From Agromyces aureus (GTDB lineage: Bacteria > Actinomycetota > Actinomycetes > Actinomycetales > Microbacteriaceae): DNA of 64,000 nt. Every line of letters begins with the position of its first letter. The stretch's first letter is position 1. The notes below the pieces were generated by a model, which worked only from the letters and a program-made list of their open reading frames with translations, searched no databases and was not told the DNA's origin. The position numbers were made by a program, and so were the translations under genes. The stretch lies in NCBI RefSeq assembly GCF_001660485.1, contig NZ_CP013979.1, positions 2,728,001 through 2,792,000 on the forward strand, read 5' to 3'. Shown one piece after another: positions 25,782 to 42,355 of the stretch.

Positions 25782-26687
25782 CTAGCGAGCGCGCGGGTGG
25801 GCCGACGTGTACATCTCCCGGAGTGTGTCAGCCGTGACGAGCGTGTAGATCTGCGTCGTCGCGACCGACGAGTGCCCGAGCAGCTCCTGCACGACGCGCA
25901 CATCGGCGCCCCCCTCGAGCAGGTGCGTCGCGAACGAGTGCCGCAGGGTGTGCGGTGAGACGGATGCCGCGAGCCCCGCCCGTTCGGCAGCGCCGTGGAT
26001 CGCCTCCCACGCGGCCTGTCGCGACATCCGCCGCCCGCGCACGCCGAGGAACAGCGCCGGGGTCGCGGCGCCTCGCGCCGACAGCATCGGACGCGCACGG
26101 ACGAGGTACGCGTCGACCGCGCGTCTGGCGTACGAGCCGAGCGGCACGATGCGCTGCTTGCCGCCCTTGCCGAACAGTCGGATCACCTCGTCGTCGACGA
26201 GGTCGTCGACGTTCAGGCCGATCGCCTCGGACACGCGGGCGCCCGTGCCGTAGAGCACCTCGAGGAGCGCGGCGTCGCGCAGCCGATCGGCCTCCTCACC
26301 CGCCGTCGCGGCGATGAGCGCCTCGATGTCGGCCACCGAGATCGCCTTGGGCAGGCGCATCGGCAGCTTCGGCGGTCGCAGCTCCCTGCTGACGTCCGTC
26401 GGCAGCGTGCCCTCGTCGGCCAGGAAACGGTGCAGGCCACGCACGGCGGACAGCACTCGGGCGATCGACGAGGTCGCGAGCGTCGGCACGCGCTCGGCGC
26501 CGAGGAACCTGATGAAGTCGGAGAGGTCCTGCTCGGCGACAGCACCCGGTCCGTCGAAGCCGCGCGCCTCGAGCCAGCCCGTGTAGATCGCGAGGTCGCG
26601 TCGGTACGACGTGATCGAGTTGCGGGCGAGGCCGCGCTCGACGGCCAGGTGCCTGAGGTAGGCGTCGACCTCGGGCCGCGCGGTCAC
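25782..26687 (-). CDS. xerD: Tyrosine recombinase XerD
   Basis: The 301-residue enzyme has the XerD N-terminal core-binding domain ([22 protein letters not shown]) and the catalytic residues in [10 protein letters not shown] (Arg), [16 protein letters not shown] (His and Arg), [16 protein letters not shown] (His and the Tyr nucleophile). With XerC it resolves chromosome dimers at dif. Length and context (parA, scpA, scpB) mark it as the housekeeping recombinase, not a mobile one. The start is a GTG 10 bases after the Nudix gene. Confidence 0.93.
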   Translation of the reverse strand: MTARPEVDAYLRHLAVERGLARNSITSYRRDLAIYTGWLEARGFDGPGAVAEQDLSDFIRFLGAERVPTLATSSIARVLSAVRGLHRFLADEGTLPTDVSRELRPPKLPMRLPKAISVADIEALIAATAGEEADRLRDAALLEVLYGTGARVSEAIGLNVDDLVDDEVIRLFGKGGKQRIVPLGSYARRAVDAYLVRARPMLSARGAATPALFLGVRGRRMSRQAAWEAIHGAAERAGLAASVSPHTLRHSFATHLLEGGADVRVVQELLGHSSVATTQIYTLVTADTLREMYTSAHPRAR

Positions 26688-26697
26688 CGCTCTGCGC

Positions 26698-29215
<2,518 letters not shown>

Positions 29216-30922
29216 TCAGCTCGAGGTCGCCCGTTCCGCTGCCAGTTCGAGCAGTTCGCGCGCGTGCGCCAATCCGCTCTCGGACTCGGCGAGACCCGAG
29301 AGCAGACGCGCCATCTCGGCCTCGCGTTCGCCGCCCTCGAGGCGCCGCACGCTGGACTCGGTCACTCGCCCATCGGTGCCCTTGACGACGCTCAGGTGGT
29401 TCGTGGCGAACGCCGCGACCTGTGCGAGGTGCGTCACCACGATCACCTGGGATCGTTCGGCGAGTCGGGCGAGTCGCCGTCCGATCTCGATCGCTGCGGC
29501 GCCGCCCACGCCCGCATCGACCTCGTCGAACACGAACGTGGGCACGGGGTCGGTGCCGGCGATGACCACCTCGATCGCGAGCATGACGCGCGAGAGCTCG
29601 CCGCCCGAGGCACCCTTGGACACTGAGCGGGGCTCGGCGCCCGGATGCGGCTGCAGCAGGATCGTGACCTGGTCGCGCCCGTGCACCGCCGGCTCGTGCT
29701 CGGAGTCGACGGTCACCGTGAGCCGGGCGTCGGGCATCGCGAGTGCCGCGAGTTCGACCGTCACGGCGGTCGCGAGCCGGCCCGCGGCGTCGGTGCGGAG
29801 CTCGCTGACCCGGGTCGCGAGACGATCGACGACGACGGCACCTTCGTCGACGGATGCCGCGAGCTGCTGGATGCGCTCGTCGTCGCCGTCGAGCTCGACC
29901 AGCCGCAGCCCTCCGGTGCGACCGAAGTCGAGCACCTGGTCGAGCGTGGAGCCGTGCCGCCGCACGAGGGAGGTGAGCAGCGCGCGCCGCTCCTGCACGA
30001 TCTCGAGCTCGCGTGCGCCGTCGGCGTCGAGGCTCGCGAGATACGCGCCGAGTTCTGCGGCGGCATCGGCGAGCAGGAACCCGGCGTTCTGCAGGGCCTC
30101 GGCGATCGGCGCGAGCGCGGCATCGTGCTCGACGACGCGTTCGAGGTGTCGCTTCGCGCCGTCGACGAGGGTGACCGCGTCGGGTGCGTCGTCGACGATC
30201 TCGTCGGCGGAGACGAGCATGTGCGCCTGCGACGCCGCGAGTCGGAGGTCTTCGAGGTTCGAGAGCCGATCGGCCCGCTCGGCGAGTTCGACGTCTTCGC
30301 CGGGCTGCGGGTCGGCCGCCTCGATCTCGTCGAGCGCTTCGCGCAGCAGCACGGCCTCGCGCACCCGCTCGTCGCGGGCGAGCGTGAGTCGTTCGAGTTC
30401 GGCCGCGTCGGCGTGCCAGGCGGTGAACGCGGTGCGGTAGTCGGTGAGCGCGGCCAGCAGTCCGGCGCCGGCGAATCGGTCGAGCGCGTCGCGCTGGGCG
30501 ACGGCGGAACGGAGACGCTGCTGGTCCGCCTGCCCGTGCACGACGACGAGCTCCTCACCGAGTTCGGTGAGGACGCCCACCGGTGCGCTGCGGCCGCCGA
30601 CGACGGCCCGGCTGCGACCCTCGGACGACACCGAGCGCCCGAGCAGCAGCTCGCCCGCCTCGATCTCTCCGCCGGTCTCGGCCACGCGTTCGGCGACGGG
30701 GCCGTCCTCGGCGACGAGCCAGCGGCCCTCGACCCAAGCCTGTTTCGCGCCCGAACGCACAGCGCCCGCGTCGGCCCTGGCACCGAGCAGCAGCCCGAGC
30801 GCGGTGACGACCATCGTCTTGCCGGCACCGGTCTCGCCCGTGACCGCCGTGAAGCCGGGGCCGAGCGGGAGCGTCGCCTCGGCGATCACGCCGAGGTCGC
30901 GGATGCCGAGTTCGTCAATCAT
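29216..30922 (-). CDS. recN: DNA repair protein RecN
   Basis: The 568-residue SMC-like protein has a Walker A motif GETGAGKTM near residue 32, a central coiled-coil region rich in Ala, Glu and Leu, an ABC-type signature KGASGGELSRVMLAIE, and Walker B TFVFDEVDAGVGG. RecN gathers and holds double-strand break ends. The start (ATG, MIDELGIRDLGVI) overlaps the nadK stop region by 8 bases, matching the conserved tlyA-nadK-recN order. Confidence 0.96.
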   Translation of the reverse strand: MIDELGIRDLGVIAEATLPLGPGFTAVTGETGAGKTMVVTALGLLLGARADAGAVRSGAKQAWVEGRWLVAEDGPVAERVAETGGEIEAGELLLGRSVSSEGRSRAVVGGRSAPVGVLTELGEELVVVHGQADQQRLRSAVAQRDALDRFAGAGLLAALTDYRTAFTAWHADAAELERLTLARDERVREAVLLREALDEIEAADPQPGEDVELAERADRLSNLEDLRLAASQAHMLVSADEIVDDAPDAVTLVDGAKRHLERVVEHDAALAPIAEALQNAGFLLADAAAELGAYLASLDADGARELEIVQERRALLTSLVRRHGSTLDQVLDFGRTGGLRLVELDGDDERIQQLAASVDEGAVVVDRLATRVSELRTDAAGRLATAVTVELAALAMPDARLTVTVDSEHEPAVHGRDQVTILLQPHPGAEPRSVSKGASGGELSRVMLAIEVVIAGTDPVPTFVFDEVDAGVGGAAAIEIGRRLARLAERSQVIVVTHLAQVAAFATNHLSVVKGTDGRVTESSVRRLEGGEREAEMARLLSGLAESESGLAHARELLELAAERATSS

Positions 30923-31829
30923 GGCCCACCGGTCCTCGCCAGCCCGTCACGGGGAGTTGGAACTTGTTCACGAGTCGATCGGTGAACGGCGCCTCGTGCA
31001 GCCGTGCGAGGCGCACCGGCACGGGCGATCGCCGCACGACGACCCGCGCACCGGCCGGAAGGTCGAACGTGCGCCGCCCGTCGCACCAGATGACGGCGGA
31101 CGCCTCGGTACGACGAAGCACTTCGACGGCGAGCGACGAGTCGGCCGCCACCACGAGCGGGCGGGCGAAGAGCGCGTGCGCACTCAGCGGCACGAGGAGC
31201 AGTGCCTCGAGACCGGGCCACACCACCGGACCGCCGGCGGAGAACGCGTAGGCCGTCGACCCGGTGGGGGTGGACATCACGACGCCGTCGCACCCGAACG
31301 ACGAGAGCGGACGACGATCGACCTCGACCACGACCTCGATGAGCCGCTCGCGGTCGGCCTTCTCGACGGAGACCTCGTTGAGCGCCCAGCTCTCGAACAC
31401 GGTCTCGTCGTCGATCTTGGCCCGCACCGCGAGGGTCATGCGTTCTTCGACCGTGTAGTCGCGGGCGAGCGCCCGCTGCACCGTGTACCCGAGGTCGTCG
31501 CGCTCGCTCTCGGCGAGGAAGCCGACATGACCGAGGTTCACGCCCAGCAGCGCGATCGGATGCTCGCGCACGAGCTCGGCCGCACGGAGGATCGTGCCGT
31601 CGCCGCCGAGCACGATGACGAGTTCGATCAGCGCCGGATCGGTCTCCTCGAGTCTGGCCACCCGCCCGTTGAGGTCGGGCACGAACTCGTGCACGTCGGA
31701 CCACTGCTCGTTCGCGATCACGGGTACGGCGCCCGCCGCGATGAGCTGGGCGCAGACGTCGCCGGTCGCCTCGAGGGCGTTGCGACGGCCGGTGTGCGAG
31801 ACCACGAGGAAGTGCCGTGCATCGTTCAC
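30915..31829 (-). CDS. nadK: NAD kinase
   Basis: The enzyme has 304 residues from the GTG at 31829, which overlaps the tlyA stop as GTGA; the frame itself runs back to 31871. It shows the NAD kinase motifs GGDGTILRAA and GVNLGHVGFLAE, the STPTGSTAYAFSAGGP motif that binds the nucleotide, and LVPLSAHALFARPLVV. It phosphorylates NAD to NADP. Confidence 0.95.
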   Translation of the reverse strand: MNDARHFLVVSHTGRRNALEATGDVCAQLIAAGAVPVIANEQWSDVHEFVPDLNGRVARLEETDPALIELVIVLGGDGTILRAAELVREHPIALLGVNLGHVGFLAESERDDLGYTVQRALARDYTVEERMTLAVRAKIDDETVFESWALNEVSVEKADRERLIEVVVEVDRRPLSSFGCDGVVMSTPTGSTAYAFSAGGPVVWPGLEALLLVPLSAHALFARPLVVAADSSLAVEVLRRTEASAVIWCDGRRTFDLPAGARVVVRRSPVPVRLARLHEAPFTDRLVNKFQLPVTGWRGPVGHD

Positions 31830-32635
31830 GTGGTCGTGTCTCCCGTCATCTGCTCGACCTGCCGCATCCATTCTGTCGGATTGACCCCGCGCGCGGCATC
31901 GAGGTGCACGAGGTACTCGTGGTTTCCGCGAGTGCCCGCGATTGGGGAGGACGTGACGCCGACCGTGCCGACGCCCAGGTCGTACGCGGCCCAGAGCACG
32001 CCGGCGACGGCCTCCGACCTCAGCGCCGGGTCGTGCACGATGCCTTCGCGCACGCCGGCCCGCCCCACCTCGAACTGCGGCTTCACGAGCAGCACGAAGG
32101 AGGCGTCGTCAGCGGCCGTCGCGACGAGCGCGGGCAGCACGGTCGTCAACGAGATGAACGAGAGGTCGGCCGTCACGAGTGACGGCGGCTCCCCGACGCC
32201 CGAGAGCGCCGCCAGCGAGGCGCGATCGAGCGACCGCACGTTGCATCCCTCGACGAGGACGAGCCCGGGCGCGCCGAACAGTTCGGCCGCGAGCTGACCG
32301 TGGCCGACATCGACGGCGAGCACGGTTCGGGCGCCGCGCTCGAGGAGCACCTGGCTGAACCCGCCGGTGGAGGCGCCCGCGTCGAGCACGACTCTGCCGG
32401 CCGGGTCGACGGCGAATCCGTCGAGCGCCGCGATGAGCTTGTGCGCGGCGCGCGAGACGTAGTGATCGGATGCCGCGACCTCGACGGCCTGTTCGTCGTC
32501 GACCTTCGTGGAGGGCTTGACGGCGGGCCGCCCGTCGACGGTGACGAGACCGGAGGCGATGAGCGTCGCCGCGTGCGTGCGCGAGCGCGCGAGTCCGCGT
32601 TCGGCGAGGGCGGCATCGAGACGTCGAGAGGCCAT
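31826..32635 (-). CDS. tlyA: TlyA-type 2'-O rRNA methyltransferase
   Basis: The 269-residue protein has an N-terminal S4 domain (RRLDAALAERGLARSRTHAATLIASG) and an FtsJ-like methyltransferase domain with the S-adenosylmethionine motif VVLDAGASTGGFSQVLLERGA. In actinobacteria TlyA methylates ribose in 16S and 23S rRNA and thereby makes the ribosome sensitive to capreomycin. It starts 3 bases after a 54-residue gene and is coupled to nadK. Confidence 0.93.
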   Translation of the reverse strand: MASRRLDAALAERGLARSRTHAATLIASGLVTVDGRPAVKPSTKVDDEQAVEVAASDHYVSRAAHKLIAALDGFAVDPAGRVVLDAGASTGGFSQVLLERGARTVLAVDVGHGQLAAELFGAPGLVLVEGCNVRSLDRASLAALSGVGEPPSLVTADLSFISLTTVLPALVATAADDASFVLLVKPQFEVGRAGVREGIVHDPALRSEAVAGVLWAAYDLGVGTVGVTSSPIAGTRGNHEYLVHLDAARGVNPTEWMRQVEQMTGDTTT

Positions 32636-32638
32636 GCG

Positions 32639-32803
32639 TCAGTCGGACTGCCGAGACGGGTCGGAGTGCTCGAGCTCGGTGCGCAGGCGTTCGGCCAGAG
32701 CGAGGTAGGCTCCGGCGCGTTCGTCGAGCGGCAACGCCTCGATCGCATCGACCGCGTCGCGGGTTTCGTCGGCCACGTCGAGCCGGCCGTCTTCAGTGCT
32801 CAC
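32639..32803 (-). CDS. Conserved-position 54-residue protein before tlyA
   Basis: A GTG at 32803 opens a 54-codon frame that ends 3 bases before tlyA. The peptide is acidic and helical (VADETRDAVDAIEALPLDER, then LALAERLRTELEH). Codon use, the absence of waste space on both sides and its place in the operon support a real gene. Function unknown; it may be a small helical partner protein. Confidence 0.75.
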   Translation of the reverse strand: MSTEDGRLDVADETRDAVDAIEALPLDERAGAYLALAERLRTELEHSDPSRQSD

Positions 32804-32848
32804 GCGACCACGCTACCCGAGCCCACCGACGACGCGGGGATGCGGGCA

Positions 32849-33880
32849 TCAGCGGTACAGCGTCGTCGGCACGTCGAGCACGTGGATGGACGTGCCCGAA
32901 CGCCAGATCGCCGCGCAGGCGGCCCGGAGCAGGTCGAGGCGGCGCTCCCCCGCGGACTCGATCACGACGCGCCGGCCGTCGACGCGCACGCGCGCGCTGC
33001 CCACGCGGATCGCGCCGCGAACCTCCTCGGTCGCCGGATACGGCAGGTGCAGCTCGCGAAGGTCGCCGATGATGAAGTCGGGTCGGCTCGCGGCGTCGGC
33101 AGCGAGCACCTGCTTCGCGAGATCGATGCCCGTGAGCACGAGCACGCTGGTCATGCCGGCCCGATTCGCTCCGAGGATGTCGGTGTCGAGGCGGTCGCCG
33201 ACCATCAGGGGTCGTTCGGCGCCGAACCGACGCTTGGCCTCGTCGAAGATCGGCGTCTCGGGCTTGCCCGCGACGAGCGGCAGCCGGCCGACGGCCGTGT
33301 GCACCGCGGAGACGAGGGTGCCGTTACCGGGCGCGATGCCGCGCGCCACCGGGATCGTCCAGTCGGTGTTCGTTGCGATCCACGGGATCCCCGGGGTCTC
33401 TGACCCGGGGCCGCCGTTCGCGTTCAGCGCGAAGGACGCCTCGGCGAGCTCCTTCCAACCGATCTCGGGGGTGAACCCCTGCACGACCGCGTCGGGCGCG
33501 TCGTCGGCCGAGCGCGTGATGCGGTAGCCGCGCTTCTCGAGCTCGACCACGATGCCCTCGCCGCCGATCACGAGCACGAGCGCGCCGGGATCCACCTGCT
33601 CGCCCAGCAGGTGCATCGCTGCCTGCGGCGAGGTCACGACGTCGTTCGGCACCACGGTGAGACCGAGCTCCGAGAGGTGCGCGGCGACGGATGCATCGCT
33701 TCGCGACGCGTTGTTCGTGATGTAGCCGACCGGCACTCGCTCCCTGGCGAGGTTCAGGCTCTCGACGGCGTGCGGAATCGCTCCGGCGCCCGCATAGACG
33801 ACCCCGTCGAGGTCGGCGAACACGGCATCGGCGCCATCGAGCGGAGCAGCCGCCTCAGCCTTCTGACGAAACAGCCCCAC
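32849..33880 (-). CDS. HAD-superfamily (IIA) phosphatase
   Basis: The 343-residue protein has the HAD nucleophile motif FADLDGVVYAG near residue 25, YITNNAS for motif II, a cap domain and the later PLMVGDRLDTDILGANRAGM for motifs III-IV. This is the NagD/phosphoglycolate-phosphatase-like subfamily that lies next to tlyA and recN in many actinobacteria. The C-terminal 85 residues form an additional domain after DLRELHLPYP. The substrate is unknown. It is separated from the upstream repeat protein by 3 bases. Confidence 0.9.
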   Translation of the reverse strand: MGLFRQKAEAAAPLDGADAVFADLDGVVYAGAGAIPHAVESLNLARERVPVGYITNNASRSDASVAAHLSELGLTVVPNDVVTSPQAAMHLLGEQVDPGALVLVIGGEGIVVELEKRGYRITRSADDAPDAVVQGFTPEIGWKELAEASFALNANGGPGSETPGIPWIATNTDWTIPVARGIAPGNGTLVSAVHTAVGRLPLVAGKPETPIFDEAKRRFGAERPLMVGDRLDTDILGANRAGMTSVLVLTGIDLAKQVLAADAASRPDFIIGDLRELHLPYPATEEVRGAIRVGSARVRVDGRRVVIESAGERRLDLLRAACAAIWRSGTSIHVLDVPTTLYR

Positions 33881-33883
33881 GGA

Positions 33884-35962
33884 TCAGGCCTTGTCCTCGT
33901 CGCCTTCGGCGAGCACAGCTCGCACGTCGTCCTCGAGCACTTCGCCGGGGTCGCCGAGATCCTCGGGCTCGTCGTCCGGCGCCTCAACGGCCGCGGTTTC
34001 GTCCTCAGCCGCGTCGTCCTCGACCACGTCGCCGCGGCCCGATTCAGCGGAGGCTTCGTCGTCCACAACCACATCGGTCGACGAGTCGGATGCCGCGGGC
34101 TCGGGCGTCTCGTCGTCCAGTCCGGTCTCGTCGTCCAGTTCGGGCTCGAGCTCCACCTCGTAGATCTCGACGAGATCGAGCTCGGGTCCGCCGAGCGCCT
34201 CCTCCGCGCGAGCGGCACGGGCGCGCCAGTCGGCGGCATCCGTCGAACGTCCGAGCTCGTCGAGCACCTCGGCGTAGGCCGAGAAGAGCGCCGGGCTGTA
34301 CGAGAACGCCCGATCGGGGTCGAGCTGCGGGATCTCGAGCTCGGAAAGGGCCAGCTCGGGCTGCTCCAGGTCGAGGCGCGCGCCCGACATCGCGATCGCG
34401 AGGCCGACCTGCACCGCGGCCGGCAGCTCGGAGCGGTCGACCGCGCGTCCGACCTCGAGTGCACGGTCGGGGCGACCGACGCCGCGCTCGCTGTCGACGA
34501 GCAGGGGAAGCTGATCGTTGCTGCCCGAGATGCGACGGTACGTGCGCAGTTCGCGGAGTGCCAGGGCGAAGTCGCCCGTCGCATACGCCGTGATCGCCAG
34601 TGTCTCGCGCACCACGGCCACGCGGCCCGCACGGCGGCCGGCGGAGAGCGCGTGCTGGTGCGCCAGCTCCGGGTCGTCATCGAGGTACATGGATGCCGCG
34701 ACGAGGTGTCGTGCGACCCAGTCGGCGTTCTCCTTGCTCAGCGTCTTGAGCTCCGCGCGAGCGCCCTTGTCGAGGTCGCGGGGTTCGATCGTGTCCGGAA
34801 TGAACGGGTCGTCGTGCCGAGGGCGGATCGCCAGGCTCGAGGCGCCGTCGCTCTCGCGGCGGTAGTCCTCGCGAGGTGCGCCGGAGCCCCGACGGTCGTC
34901 ACGGTCACCGTAGGAACGGGCTGCGCCTTCGCGCTTCTCGTACGGACGCTTGTTGCCATCGCGGTCACCGTAGGAACGCGGCGCACCCTCCCGCTTCTCG
35001 TACGGACGCTTGTTCCCATCGCGGTCACCGTAGGAACGCGGCGCACCCTCCCGCTTCTCATACGGACGCTTGTTCGCAGCGCGATCACCGTACGAACGAG
35101 GAGTGCCTTCGCGCTTCTCGTACGGACGCTTGTTGCCATCACGGTCACCGTACGAACGCTGACCGCCATCACGGTCACCGTACGAACGCGGCGCACCGTC
35201 ACGCTTCTCGTACGGACGCTTGTTCCCATCGCGATCGCCGTGCGAACGGGGCGCGCCGTCACGCTTCTCGTACGGACGCTTGTTGCCATCACGGTCACCG
35301 TACGAACGCTGACCGCCATCGCGGTCACCGTACGAACGAGGTGCACCGTCACGCTTCTCATACGGACGCTTGTTCGCATCGCGGTCACCGTACGAACGCT
35401 GCCCGCCATCGCGGTCACCGTACGAACGCTGCCCGCCATCGCGGTCACCGTACGAACGCGGCGCACCCTCCCGCTTCTCATACGGACGCTTGTTCGCATC
35501 GCGATCACCGTAGGAACGAGGTGCACCGTCACGCTTCTCGTACGGACGCTTGTTGCCATCGCGGTCGCCGTGCGAACGCTGCCCGCCATCACGGTCACCG
35601 TACGAACGAGGTGCACCGTCACGCTTCTCGTACGGACGCTTGTTCGCATCGCGGTCGCCGTGCGAACGCTGCCCGCCATCACGGTCACCGTAGGAACGCG
35701 GCGCACCGTCGCGCTTCTCATACGGACGCTTGTTCGCATCACGGTCACCGTACGAACGCTGCCCGCCGTCGCGCTTCTCGTACGGACGTCGATCGCCCGA
35801 ACTGCTCGAGCGCTGCCCGTCGCGCGATCCCGCGCTGGTCGATCTGGGAGGCTTCGAGTCGTTCGCGCCACGTCCGCCGCTCTGCGGTCGCCCTTCGCCG
35901 CGGGGGGCGCTCTTGCGCGCCTCTCCCCGGTTGGTTTCGTCGTTCGTGTCGCTCACGATCAT
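33884..35962 (-). CDS. TPR-like protein with 30 tandem decapeptides and acidic tail
   Basis: I chose the ATG at 35962 (692 residues); GTG at 35956 and a longer start at 35989 are possible. Residues 1-54 are polar and basic. Residues 55-354 consist of 30 ten-residue units of three types (DGNKRPYEKR, DGAPRSYGDR, DGGQRSYGDR), rich in Arg, Tyr, Gly and Asp like RNA-binding disordered regions. Residues about 380-600 are helical and TPR-like (DWVARHLVAASMYLDDD, ALRELRTYRRISG), and about 90 C-terminal residues are strongly acidic. The combination of basic-aromatic repeats with an acidic tail suggests an RNA-associated or condensate-forming protein; this is inference. Confidence 0.85.
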   Translation of the reverse strand: MIVSDTNDETNRGEARKSAPRGEGRPQSGGRGANDSKPPRSTSAGSRDGQRSSSSGDRRPYEKRDGGQRSYGDRDANKRPYEKRDGAPRSYGDRDGGQRSHGDRDANKRPYEKRDGAPRSYGDRDGGQRSHGDRDGNKRPYEKRDGAPRSYGDRDANKRPYEKREGAPRSYGDRDGGQRSYGDRDGGQRSYGDRDANKRPYEKRDGAPRSYGDRDGGQRSYGDRDGNKRPYEKRDGAPRSHGDRDGNKRPYEKRDGAPRSYGDRDGGQRSYGDRDGNKRPYEKREGTPRSYGDRAANKRPYEKREGAPRSYGDRDGNKRPYEKREGAPRSYGDRDGNKRPYEKREGAARSYGDRDDRRGSGAPREDYRRESDGASSLAIRPRHDDPFIPDTIEPRDLDKGARAELKTLSKENADWVARHLVAASMYLDDDPELAHQHALSAGRRAGRVAVVRETLAITAYATGDFALALRELRTYRRISGSNDQLPLLVDSERGVGRPDRALEVGRAVDRSELPAAVQVGLAIAMSGARLDLEQPELALSELEIPQLDPDRAFSYSPALFSAYAEVLDELGRSTDAADWRARAARAEEALGGPELDLVEIYEVELEPELDDETGLDDETPEPAASDSSTDVVVDDEASAESGRGDVVEDDAAEDETAAVEAPDDEPEDLGDPGEVLEDDVRAVLAEGDEDKA
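34901..35800 (-). repeat. Array of 30 tandem 30-base coding units
   Basis: The 900-base array encodes thirty decapeptides. Units alternate mostly as K-type (NKRPYEKR) followed by S-type (APRSYGDR or GQRSYGDR), giving higher-order periods of 60 and 90 bases. Synonymous sites are also largely conserved between units, so the array expands and contracts as DNA. The variants DG/DA/EG, Y/H and A/T mark individual copies. Confidence 0.95.
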
Positions 35963-36032
35963 CCCGTCATCTATGCAGTTCGTCGTCACTCAACCGTACT
36001 GTCCCGCATCTGGGTGGTTGGTGTGTTAAATG

Positions 36033-36064
36033 CAGGAAGGCCACCCGTTGGGGTGGCCTTCCTG
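36033..36064 (-). terminator. rrn operon terminator hairpin
   Basis: Bases 36033-36046 and 36051-36064 form a perfect 14-bp stem with a 4-base loop (GGAAGGCCACCC arm). It lies 11 bases beyond the 5S 3' end and before the repeat-protein gene on the same strand. The run of T residues after it is weak. Confidence 0.85.
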
Positions 36065-36074
36065 GTAATGGTTG

Positions 36075-36192
36075 TCCGGCGGTGTCCTACTCTCCCACAG
36101 GGTCCCCCCTGCAGTACCATCGGCGCTGCGAGTCTTAGCTTCCGGGTTCGGAATGTGTCCGGGCGTTTCCCTCGCGCTATGGCCGCCGAAAC
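36075..36192 (-). rRNA. 5S ribosomal RNA
   Basis: The minus strand reads GTTTCGGCGGCCATAGCG at the 5' end, with the conserved CCGAACCCGGAAGCTAAG and GATGGTACTGCAGG segments and a 3' GAGTAGGACACCGCC pairing with the 5' end. The length of about 118 bases is normal; ends are placed from the terminal stem. Confidence 0.95.
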
Positions 36193-36432
36193 TCTTGCCA
36201 CAACCGGCACCATCCCTGGGGGGTGGTGGGTGTGTAGTCTCGGTGAACCTCATCGGTGCGTGTGCTGGTGCCGGCCCGGTGGTCCGGGGGCGCCTGCTCA
36301 GGCACGATGGGTGTCGTGTGTTGAGTTGTGTGTTTGTGTTTCCGTCTGTTGGGAACCACAGAGTGGACGCGAGTCATCAGGCCACACACACGCCTTTTAC
36401 GTGAATGAACACTTTCGTGTGTGTGTAGTGAG

Positions 36433-41534
<5,102 letters not shown>

Positions 41535-41867
41535 AAAATGGTTCCCAACCCTCCAAAGAAGGCCGAGGAGTTTGTTCACTGACAGAGAAACAACTGACTC
41601 TAAAAATCAAATTGTCCATCAATCAAAGGAATCCCACCACCGAAGTGGATGGGGTTCAAAAAATTGGCATTGAACATAGTGCACGCTGTTGAGTTCTCAA
41701 GAACCAGACGCCAACAAAACAACCAACCCACCAACGTGAGCAGCCATTCAGGGCAACCTGCCAAACATACCACCGAGAAGATCGAGTCGGAGCCGAAGGC
41801 TACCGACTTTGATCGCACTCCCAGAATCCGGCCCGAACGAGCTGGAACAAGAGATGGTGGGGATCCG

Positions 41868-41896
41868 ATCTTAGGCTTGAAATCACCGAGTCGCAA
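41868..41896 (-). promoter_or_regulatory. rrn operon promoter
   Basis: On the minus strand TTGCGA (41896-41891), a 17-base spacer and TAAGAT (41873-41868) form a near-consensus sigma-70 type promoter about 330 bases before 16S. A boxA-like stretch (TTCTTGAGAACTCAACAG, near 41687-41704) lies in the leader, as expected for a ribosomal antitermination site. Confidence 0.7.
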
Positions 41897-42284
41897 TGCG
41901 CCTACGAGGTTATTTGGCTAAGAACTTCACCAAGCGGCCCGGATTTCTCCAACCCGCCGTGGCGATAGGTAAGAACTTACGCGGACGGGACGCCCGACGC
42001 CAAATCAGCCACGCAGCCCGGGCGTGTCGCCGTCGGCCATTCGGCGTACGCCGCCCCTGAACGCCCGATCAGGTGCGACTTCGAGTGACTTCGAGGTGGC
42101 GTTCGTGGCCAGTGCACCACCGAGAGCAGCCGGGCGCGACCGGTCCGCGGCAGCCGCATGATGCGCGCGTCGCCGCGACATCCGAAGTGCGGCGGCTCCG
42201 GAAGCCGAGCTGTGAACCACGATCGACCGGGCGCACTCGCGAAACTCCGCCGGCCATCCCGCGCACGAGACGCGCGGAGATGCG
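41897..42284. other. Gene-free stretch between rrn promoter and tyrS terminator
   Basis: About 390 bases without a convincing gene. Frames across it are short, or are antisense continuations of tyrS. It probably holds upstream activating sequence for the rrn promoter; AT-rich bases near 41910-41940 could be an UP-like element or a second promoter. Confidence 0.5.
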
Positions 42285-42328
42285 GAACGACCCCGCTCCC
42301 CTACCGCAGCAGGTGAACGGGGTCGTTC
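42285..42328 (-). terminator. Hairpin after tyrS
   Basis: GAACGACCCCG (42285-42295) pairs with CGGGGTCGTTC (42318-42328) around a 22-base loop, 27 bases beyond the tyrS stop. There is no clear T run after it. Confidence 0.6.
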
Positions 42329-42355
42329 GCAAGTTGAGCCGAGGGACTGGCGCGG

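Noticed and set aside
34901..35800. Regular 30/60-base repeats resembling a CRISPR array
   Set aside because: The units are contiguous coding repeats without unique spacers, and no cas genes are near.
34876..36138. Long plus-strand frames (up to 420 codons, and a 956-codon frame from 33611) across the repeat region
   Set aside because: They are antisense reflections of the periodic minus-strand gene; a 30-base period keeps all frames open. Codon bias and the clear protein on the minus strand favour the latter.
42073..42284. Possible short genes in the space between tyrS and the rrn promoter
   Set aside because: The frames are antisense extensions of tyrS noise without ribosome-binding sites or recognisable protein features.
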